A stretch of 64,000 nucleotides of DNA from Capsaspora owczarzaki ATCC 30864 (taxonomy: Eukaryota > Opisthokonta > Filasterea): NCBI RefSeq assembly GCF_000151315.2, contig NW_011887301.1, positions 1,168,409 through 1,232,408 on the forward strand, written 5' to 3'. The position numbers and the translations under genes are program-made. Below the pieces are notes generated by a model. That model was not told the DNA's origin and did not search any database. It saw only the letters and a program-made list of their open reading frames with translations. Shown in pieces: positions 56,902 through 64,000 of the stretch (positions within the stretch are counted from its first letter, which is position 1; each line of letters starts with the position of its first letter).

Positions 56902-57399
56902 CTAACGACGGCGGCTGGGGGTCAATTTTGTTTGAGCCCTCGGCTTGTGCTGGTGATGGTTCTTGAGGGTGTGCGAGCGACCGGTGGCTGCGTTATGAAC
57001 CTTCATTTTGCCAAGCGCAGTGGCGTACTTGGGGTTGGGAAGGGTTTTGGCGCCAGAGAAGGCCTGTTCCGCGCGTGCAACAACCTGACGAGACCGGATG
57101 GGTGTTTTGTTCAAGAAGTGCTGAACCATTTTGCCATCGTTGCGCTCGTCCGTTCTGCGGTTGCCGGTCCTCGACTTGATGCGAAGGTTGGCTGCGGCGT
57201 TCATCTTGGCGGTCAGCTCCCGACGAGCCTTCTCGCCCATGGGAGCACCAGGCGTATGCGTCTCGATCACGTTCAGCGTGCCCCAGCTGAACTTGTGAGC
57301 CGCATCAGTCTCGCCGGCGACCGAACCCTGCTTTTTCAGCGAGCCAGAGCGTTCAATCTTCTTGTGGCTTTCGCCGATGTAGTCTTTCGGGCAAGACAT
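56902..57399 (-). CDS. Small basic protein of unknown function
   Basis: Single-exon 165-aa Lys/Arg-rich protein starting MSCPKDYIGESHKKIERSGS. Recognisable stretches are WGTLNVIETHTPGAP, ANLRIKSRTGNRRTDERNDG, MVQHFLNKTP and NPKYATALGKMKVHNAATG, with a strongly basic end (HHQHKPRAQTKLTPSRR). No membrane helix or known domain is seen. The evenly spread basic residues and short aromatic motifs fit a microtubule-, RNA- or chromatin-binding protein, but that is a guess. The frame continues 15 codons upstream to another ATG at 57444; I prefer 57399 because the extra part is Phe/Lys-rich and untypical. Confidence 0.65.
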   Translation of the reverse strand: MSCPKDYIGESHKKIERSGSLKKQGSVAGETDAAHKFSWGTLNVIETHTPGAPMGEKARRELTAKMNAAANLRIKSRTGNRRTDERNDGKMVQHFLNKTPIRSRQVVARAEQAFSGAKTLPNPKYATALGKMKVHNAATGRSHTLKNHHQHKPRAQTKLTPSRRR

Positions 57400-58078
57400 G
57401 TTTGTGGAAGAGGCTTTGAGTTTGCTGAAGAGAACAAAAAACAAAACAGGAGTGAGCTTTTGGAAAAATTTGTTTCACTTTGAAACGTCCTTCTCCCTTT
57501 TCGGGTATTTAGGCTGGGTCGCTCTCACTTTTTTGCGCCCTGGTTGTTGCACCTCAAACAGAATCCACTCGAACTGGGGGCGGGATGGTTGAGGTTGACT
57601 GTACGGGCTCAAACCACTGGTAGATCTATGACTTTTGTGTGCACGACTTCGGCTTGCGGTATTTGGTTTCTGAACCACAAGCGACTCGCACGCCCCGCCG
57701 AAGTGCCATCAAGAACCTTCAACCGCCTTGCTCTAGACCACGCCGCGATCTATGGGCACGGACTGCCCTCTGTCAATTTAGGGGCAGCGATTGGACCGAG
57801 GCACACAAACAAGAAAATGGTGGCCATTCCTGAAATGCGGTGCAATGCAACATCAATGCAAATGTCACTCGAAACTCCTATACAGTACACATGACAATGA
57901 TTTGATATGAATGCTCTGGCTTGCAGGTCGACAAGGCTGCCCTTTCGCTCTTTCCGGTCGCGCTCGTCAAAATGAAACCAAACGCTTTTATTTCGCTGCT
58001 GTTATGCTCGTGCTTTGCTTTCAGTCCAGGTTTTGTCATTTTATTATTATTATTTCGACAATCATCATCATCATCAGC
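57400..58078. other. Divergent promoter region
   Basis: About 680 bp between the small basic protein gene and the PX gene, including a TTA/ATC repeat stretch just before 58079. I see no gene. Confidence 0.5.
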
Positions 58079-60137
58079 ATGGCGACCGTTGAGGCGTTGA
58101 CCGACTCGATCCGAGTCACAGCGCAGCAGCACCAGCGACTGACTGGTAACAAACCGCGATTTCCCGTCTCTTGCATCCTCCCACCCCGCAACCCCCGCAA
58201 ACCCCTTCCATTACAGATGAATAGCGATGTTGTGATGACATTGTCATGGCAGGCGGGGTCGTTGGGACGGAGCAACCCCCCTCCCCTCCCGGCCTCCATC
58301 CACTCACTGCTCTGTCGATTGCCCCGCGGCTGTTGTGTCTGTTGCGTGTAGACTTGCGCCGCCGCGAGATGGAGCGGTCGTGGCTCATTCACCAGGCACT
58401 GGCACTGGCAGAGGCGTCCATGCTGCTGGGAGTCCTCCCTGCTCAAGCGGCTCAAGCGCTGCAGCAACCAGTCGCGATTCCGTCCATTGCAGACACAATG
58501 ATCACTGCAAACGATCTATGCATGGCATTTCGTCTCGAAGGTAAAAAAAACCAAAAAAAAAAAAAAAAAAAAAAAAAAAACAAGAAACCAGCACAAATTT
58601 TTGTATTGGGAGGCTTTGTGAGGGAAGAAGGGGCGAGAAAATGGTCCGCTGTTCCTCAACGACGCTCAGAATGTGAGTTCATCCATCATCCCTGACCTGA
58701 CCTGACCCGCACACTTACTTGTGATACACAACCATCATGGCCTCGAAAATAGCGCTGGAAAAGCGCTCGTCACACCGTCGCGCCGTCTCGCTCCACGTCA
58801 AGCACGAGTTTGCCGTGCACTACTTGCTCAATTCGATCAGCTCGTTAGCACACGAACTGCAGCTCATGAAACAAGAAGGACTCTATCAAGACGATACAGA
58901 GGACGTCATGGCGCGAATCGATCCCAACGTGCTCGAAGCCGGTCTGTCCCAATCCACCAACTTTCTTGAGCGAGCGGTCGGTACGTTGCGATTGTTTTGC
59001 TGGGCTGGGTGGTTACCCCTTGCAGTGGAATGTTCATCATCGGTTGGCAATGTGTCAATATCCATTGCTTTGAGTCAGTGAACATTTTTTCACTCATCAA
59101 AGATCCATCTTTTGTTTTTGTTGTTGCATTTTGTTGTTGCATTTTTGTTTTTTGGTTTCTTGTCGTCGCCCGTAGCGGAACCAAGTCTATGTCGCATGTA
59201 CTTGCTACAGCTCGCGCACTTGGTCGGTCAGCTCAATGACAAAACAATGACATATCTCGTCGGAGTCAAGCCGGGAAGCACTGCGCAGCACGAGCGAGAG
59301 CTTCAGCTGCAACAACAACAACAGCAGCTTCAACAACAGCAGCAGCTCCAGCAAGGTTCTGGGCAAGGGACGCAAAACAACGCACACATGCAGGTTGCAG
59401 CCGCCGTTTCAGCGTCCTCCAATATGACCATGCCGCTCGGTACACGCGCAACATCAATCTCCGCCCAATCCTCGGCTGCCTATCTTGCCGCGGCGGGCAA
59501 CAACGGTGATCCCGGGGTCTCTGCAGCATCGGCCAGTCTTCAGCCTGATGAGCAGTTTGCCCTGGATGTCGTGGTGGATGAAGCAAGAACCGTTGGCAGC
59601 GGATTAAATGCCTTCACGCTTTACAGCTGCATTGCCCTCCGAAGCAACGTCAGTGACGCGTCTGTTGAGAAGAGCTGCTTCTTTTTTTTTTCGTTTCGTT
59701 TCTTGTGCGATCACTAAAGCTCTGTGAAATGTTCCCTTTTTGGATGCAGGGTCCAAATCTGGTCGTTGCTCGACGCTACAACGATTTCGTCAAGTTCCGA
59801 GAATTGCTGGTCGATCGCAATCCCTCGCTGCGTGACAACCTCCCAAAACTTCCGGAAAAGAAAGTGATTGGTATGTTCACGTTCGCGTATCAAGGCTGCG
59901 ACAGGAGTCTGTAAACGCCACTTGTCAAGCTGAATGTTTGGGTTGTTTTTTTTTTTTTTCTCTTTCTCCCCCTTTTCGAATTTAGGCAAATTCAAACAGG
60001 CGTTTATTCAAAAACGCAAGCAAGGTTTGGAGGTTTTTTTGCGCTTCGTGGCTACGCATCCATGGATGTGCGACCAAGATTTGCTTCGGTCCTGGTTCCT
60101 GCAGTCATTCACAGCGGACGGCGACGACAAGGAGTAG
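58079..60137 (+). CDS. PX-domain (phosphoinositide-binding) protein
   Basis: C-terminal PX domain built from FALDVVVDEARTVGSGLNAFTLYSCI, LVVARRYNDFVKFRELL (the RRYNDF motif that contacts PI3P) and LPKLPEKKVIGKF ... RKQGLEVFLRFVATHP, so it should bind endosomal membranes. Predicted exons: 58079-58145, 58352-58540, 58638-58672, 58764-58980, 59176-59648, 59750-59870 and 59986-60137; phases agree, giving 417 aa. The N-terminus (MATVEALTDSIRV ... RRREMERSWLIHQAL) and the part LNSISSLAHELQLMKQEG are predicted helical, with no known domain. A Gln run (QLQQQQQQLQQQQQL) precedes the PX. The acceptor before 58764 is weak; if it is not used, the PX gene may start at 58737 (MASKIALEKRSS) and the upstream exons form another product. 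Related to sorting nexins in the broad sense; no exact ortholog assigned. Confidence 0.78.
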
Positions 60138-60227
60138 TAACGGTTCAAAGTTATGCCGATAGATTATGTTATACTTGTACATAATTAATATAAAATTGGT
60201 GAAATGTGCACACAAAGGCATTGCTGC

Positions 60228-62895
60228 TCAGCTCTCGCTGCAGGGAACCCACGCAACGTTACACCCGAGCGTAAAACTTGGCTCGTTCACGCCGTCGATC
60301 ACGACGCCCAGCCTCACGACGCTCCCTTCTGTTGGCGACACTGTCAGCACGAACTTTGAGCTGTCCGAGCTCCACAGCGGGAGTGCTGTTGGTTTTTTGT
60401 GGTCACACAAATGCAAAGTGATAGGCTGCGATGAGCAACACTGAAGAACTCACTCAACCCGACAACAAGGCATGCATGAACGACTGACAGTGCTGGTACT
60501 GGTCCCAAAACGAAATAATTTGAGCTGCAGACCGAGTCGCATGCGCCGAAAACGAGCCGCCCCGTTTAGCAAACACGTTGGCCGATCGATGGCGAATGTC
60601 GACTTTCAGCTCGTAGCTGCCCACGGCCTGGTTTACTTTGATGACGGCAAGCTTTTGGGAGTCGGGACTCCAGAAGACCGCATCTCCCTCGATGTGGACG
60701 GTGCGCATTGTTCGGAAGTTGACCAGCGCAACAAGATGTGAGAGGTGCGAGCTGCTCATCCATTCGCTGCGACAGAAAACAGTGTTCACAGAAGGTCAAA
60801 ATCAAACCGAGGCTCATCAGCCACCTGCAACCACTGTATCACATTTCACCCCACCCCCCTGCACACGTCTCTGGACTTGACACAACTTACCCGCAGGGAG
60901 ACAAAGTAAACTGGAAGAAATTCATCGCAAACAAGTGTGCATCCGTGACGCGCACGAGATGAGCAAGCACCTGCTGGGTTGTCACATCCACGAGGACGAC
61001 CGATGCTTCCGTCTCGTTCAGTTGCGTCAGCATGACATAGTTCAGCTCGTCGAGCGGCGCGGTCTTCATGCGGCTGGCGATTTGTTCCGACTCTTCCATT
61101 GTGATGAGCCAACGATGCGCATGCGACTGCAGATGCTGAAGTGAAAACAATCCAATGCACTGGCGACGTGTCAACCACTGCGGACAGGAATGCGCCGACG
61201 CCGGGCGGAAGGTGCCAAGCTCAGAAATCTCTGGCTCGTTGCTCTGCCCAATGCGTGCAACAAAGTACCGCTCATCCGTATGCACCAAGAGTCGCTTGCT
61301 ATCTGGTGCCCATACATGAAACAGTGGCCGTCCCGTGGCGAGCAGCATCGAGGCGCCTTGAAATAACAGGTGCTGGGAATCGTACGGGGTGTCAGCAGGC
61401 AACTTGCGGCTTCCTGTGGCTGGTGACGATCGAAATAGAGATTCTGGCTCTGAGTCGTCTTCACTGTCAGGTGTAGCTTCTTCGGTACTTGGCTCTTCGT
61501 CATTGCCGTCGTCATCGACCACCAATGAAGACTGCTGTTCGACCTGCTCCTCGTCAGTACTCTCGACCGGTCCCACAGGATCTGGAGGAGCCAGGTTCGG
61601 GTCGGCGGTGGTCTCGTCCAGCACCGCACTTGGGTCTGCGGCAGATGATGGCTCGGACGGTTCAGCCTCATCGTCCTGGTCCGACTCGCCAAATTCGTCA
61701 AACTCGTCAGCATCTGCGTTGTCGGAATGATCAGTGCCAGCCTCCTCGTCCCGTTGCGCATCTTGCTCCAAAGTAGCCAGTTGCTGCATCTCTGCCGTTC
61801 GAGCGGAAATCAGCTCGCCAGTGACAGTTGTCAAATCGACAACTTTGCAAAACAAGCTGTTTGCTCCAGCGTGCAAGTAGGTCAACTTGGTCGAATCCGG
61901 GCTCCAGAAAAAGTAAAAGCAAGGCCCTGGCGTCAAAATGACAATCGACCCGGATCCGTCCAGCAGAGACACCACAATGCATGGGTAGTTGAACCAGCTG
62001 CCCGCTGCCGCAAAGCTCATGCCATCTGGGCTTGGGCAAATTTCCTACAATTCCACCACCACCACCACCCCGCAGAGAAAAGAGAACGTTGTCGTTAGGC
62101 CACTCCATAGAATCTCAGACAACACAAAGGCAGGCAGACATACGCGTCCAATTGTCGTCCAAGGGCCAGGCAATATCCGCAGCTCATCGTCGCCAAAGTG
62201 CCGAAACATCATGAAGGCTGTATTCCGATCGTTGGCCAGCGCACCTGTCGGCCACACAGCCATGGGTACAGCTGCAGTGATACACCTCGTGGCGCAGCGA
62301 GTGTCTCCATTCGGCAAAATCAGATTGACAAGCAGCGCGTCCTTCCGCGATGCGCGAATCCGCTCGCGTCGAGCCACGAGTCTCTTCCAGTACAGGAACG
62401 ACGTCTGCAGTATGGTTTCTGACTTGTTTGACGCGTTGTCGGCGTCGTCGGCGTTGTCAGAGCTCGCTTCGGCGTCATCCAATCCGGCAATGGAGCGACC
62501 TGTTCGCGCGCCAAACAGGAGCGCCTCGAATCCAACAACGGGGTTGTCTTGATAGTGTCGTTTCCTATGGAATTGTTGCATCATCATTCCCGTCAGTGCG
62601 AATCCCGTTTATAGTCAACGGGCAGTCCAAGTTGAAGCTGGGGCGAGGCGGTTTGCAGCGCCCAACTCCACTCCGCACACAAGTAGACACACAAGCACTA
62701 GCTTGCATCAGATGTCCGACACCCGTACCATAGAGCGAGTCGCTTGGTCAGGAAGCGCCACCGTCGCGAAACAGCGTCGGCGATCAGCAGCGACGGCAAG
62801 TCGAGTCGCTCAAAGATGAGCTCGAGCACCTCGTCCGGCTGTAGATACCATCGGTACAGAGAGACGGAGGCAAAAGTCAGTCGTTGGAATCGCAT
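60228..62895 (-). CDS. F-box protein with TolB/WD-like beta-propeller
   Basis: Predicted exons 62895-62729, 62564-62144, 62044-60891, 60766-60489 and 60385-60228, all phases consistent, give 725 aa. The N-terminal F-box is PDEVLELIFERLDLPSLLIADAVSRRWR ending RLALW|KRHYQDN across the first splice. Propeller blades follow with W-S-P-D-type turns: ICPSPDGMSF, FWSPDSTKLTYL, VWAPDSKRLLV, FWSPDSQKLAV and LWSSDSSKFVL. A large acidic insert (about 61430-61760) sits inside the propeller. It is probably an SCF substrate receptor whose propeller reads the substrate. The last splice (T|GTCAGT to CAACAG|CA) is preferred over read-through to a TGA at 60454-60456 because it restores a further blade. A TTTCTGTCGCAG-type acceptor supports exon 4. 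An extra upstream exon is possible because CTACAG precedes the F-box core. Confidence 0.8.
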
Positions 62896-63311
62896 GAGCA
62901 CAAGTCAGAAAGAGCAGCAGCAGCTTCTTCCAGGCGACAATGAAAATCTAAGGAACGGAGGAATAACACAAAGTCGTATCAAAAAAAGCTCCGTTTTGAA
63001 CGGATTTTACTGTACCAAGTCATCCAACTCGACCATTTGCAAAATGGGACCCGAATGAAGAATGAAGACTGCAACCGACTTAGAAGTCTATGGGGTCGTT
63101 TTTTTAAAAAGGTAGAATGAACCCCCCAAAATATGTCGTTCATATCCAGCACATGTCCTACATCGCTTTCCGTCGCTGGGGGCGCTGACTGTGGGGGTGT
63201 ACACCATGCCATCAGTGTGATCGAGGGTCGGGGGCGCACCGGAAGTGCGTTGGGCGGCAGAGGGGAGCGAGTGAAGGAGCCGTTGTGTCGCGTCGTTTTG
63301 CTCACTGACTC
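62896..63311. other. Unassigned DNA before the assembly gap
   Basis: About 415 bp, presumably the promoter of the F-box gene at left. No gene is seen in the remainder. Confidence 0.5.
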
Positions 63312-63411
63312 NNNNNNNNNNNNNNNNNNNNNNNNNNNNNNNNNNNNNNNNNNNNNNNNNNNNNNNNNNNNNNNNNNNNNNNNNNNNNNNNNNNNNNNNN
63401 NNNNNNNNNNN
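63312..63411. other. Assembly gap of 100 N
   Basis: Exactly 100 unknown bases, the conventional filler for a gap of unknown length. Order and distance across it are not guaranteed. Confidence 0.99.
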
Positions 63412-63516
63412 TTCGGATCAGCGCATTTAGTAGGTATTAGTGACGTTTTCAAAAATGCACAATCGGGGTGTGTCCTAATTCGGAAGGGACCTAACACCTA
63501 ACTCGGGACCAGCTTT

Positions 63517-63554
63517 TAACCCTAACCCAACCCTAACCCTAACCCTAACCCTAA
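63517..63554. repeat. Short telomere-type (CCCTAA/TTAGGG)n tract
   Basis: About six CCCTAA units, one shortened to CCCAA, lie 105 bases right of the gap. TTAGGG is the telomere repeat of animals and many relatives. The tract is far too short for a telomere end and is flanked by unique DNA. Confidence 0.9.
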
Positions 63555-63722
63555 GACAGCTTTTACCCCTATCCTTCAACTTGCCACGTGATCATCTGCG
63601 CCTGGAGGACATTAGTCATCAAACCGTGGGGCACTTTCCTTTTTGGGAATGGTGCACCCACAGGAGCCTGATTCAGACTGGGCGTGTCGTTTAAGTGCAT
63701 GTGATCGTCGAAATTGCTTTGC

Positions 63723-64000
63723 ATGTCAGATCGGGACTGGGAGGAGTTCTTCCGTGACAACCCTGCGAAATGGACCTTTGATGTCGATTTTCTCAGAAAT
63801 TCCGACGACGACCTGTATTTTTTATTGCAGATCCAAAATCAGCGCAGTTGATAGTCCCATTGACAGACTTATCTGGTAGAGATCCATAGGATGCGGAATG
63901 GCTGGAAGCGTTTTTGTGCGACAAAACGGCAAAAATGTGCAAAATTCGCCTTCAAACCCGATTTGGGCGAAAATTCTGATGACGAGGTATCAATATTTTT
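63723..64000 (+). other. Two diverged copies of a coding-like module, cut by the window edge
   Basis: From the ATG at 63723 the + strand encodes SDRDWEEFFRDNPAKWTFD ... LRNSDDDLYF. At about 63890-64000 a second stretch reads DAEWLEAFLCDKTAK and, after a frame change, KFAFKPDLGENSDDEVSIF. The two align as a repeat (W-E-x-F-F/L ... D-N/K-x-A-K ... F ... N-S-D-D). A TTTTTTATTGCAG acceptor lies between them. This is probably part of a repetitive gene or element continuing right; family unknown. Confidence 0.4.

Noticed and set aside
60454-60456. TGA as the end of the F-box/propeller gene
   Set aside because: Downstream sequence keeps a propeller blade (LWSSDSSKFVL ... VAWVPCS), and a 103-nt intron in correct phase bypasses the stop.
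1-64000. tRNA, rRNA, CRISPR arrays, riboswitches, bacterial operons
   Set aside because: No cloverleaf-like or spaced-repeat pattern was noticed, and the intron-rich layout is eukaryotic. A covariance-model scan was not possible here.

Overview
The window is nuclear DNA of a unicellular eukaryote. Genes carry short GT-AG introns, mostly about 40-300 nt with frequent T-runs before the acceptor. Coding DNA is GC-rich; spacers and introns are A/T-homopolymer rich. The protein set (receptor tyrosine kinase, Integrator subunit 1, BRG1/BRM-type remodeller, VPS10-PKD sorting receptor, MAP-kinase-phosphatase-type phosphatase) points to a unicellular relative of animals. I infer a filasterean, most likely Capsaspora owczarzaki, from gene content and intron style only.

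Layout. 1-3240: A/G-rich DNA without a supportable gene. 3241-6497 (+): XPB/ERCC3 helicase. 7154-10501 (+): receptor tyrosine kinase with a Cys-rich ectodomain and a disturbed patch near 8.03-8.10 kb. 10607-14970 (-): VPS10 receptor with two PKD domains. 15477-17915 (-): tandem GNAT acetyltransferase. 18242-23405 (-): dual-specificity phosphatase with a very long low-complexity N-terminus. 25079-26395 and 27844-29178 (+): tandemly duplicated seven-helix membrane proteins whose upstream DNA is duplicated as well. 29551-31328 (-): Crinkler/RHS-like NTPase-nuclease. 31.4-34.2 kb: gene remnants, including an F-box-like gene split by a pogo-like DNA transposon between two exact 118-bp direct repeats. 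34339-39650 (+): SMARCA2/4-like SWI/SNF ATPase. 39839-41202 (-): 155-aa four-helix membrane protein. 41449-43217 (-): purple acid phosphatase. 43778-46609 (+): cytochrome b5 front-end desaturase. 47433-55369 (+): Integrator subunit 1. 55588-56368 (-): MgtE-like Mg2+ channel. 56902-57399 (-): small basic protein. 58079-60137 (+): PX-domain protein. 60228-62895 (-): F-box plus beta-propeller protein. 62.9-64.0 kb: a 100-N gap, a short telomere-type repeat and a repeated coding-like module.

The genes do not form a single pathway. There are no operons; genes are compact and often convergent (RTK/VPS10, remodeller/four-helix protein, INTS1/MgtE, PX/F-box, each pair within about 220 bp). Functional groups are transcription and chromatin (XPB, BRG1/BRM-like, INTS1, possibly the GNAT protein), signalling (RTK, DUSP, seven-helix pair), sorting and membranes (VPS10, PX, desaturase, MgtE), and a mobile or fast-evolving island at 29.5-34.2 kb. 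Exon limits below were worked out by hand from splice-site motifs, reading-frame phase and remembered family sequences. They are predictions, not transcript-supported models.
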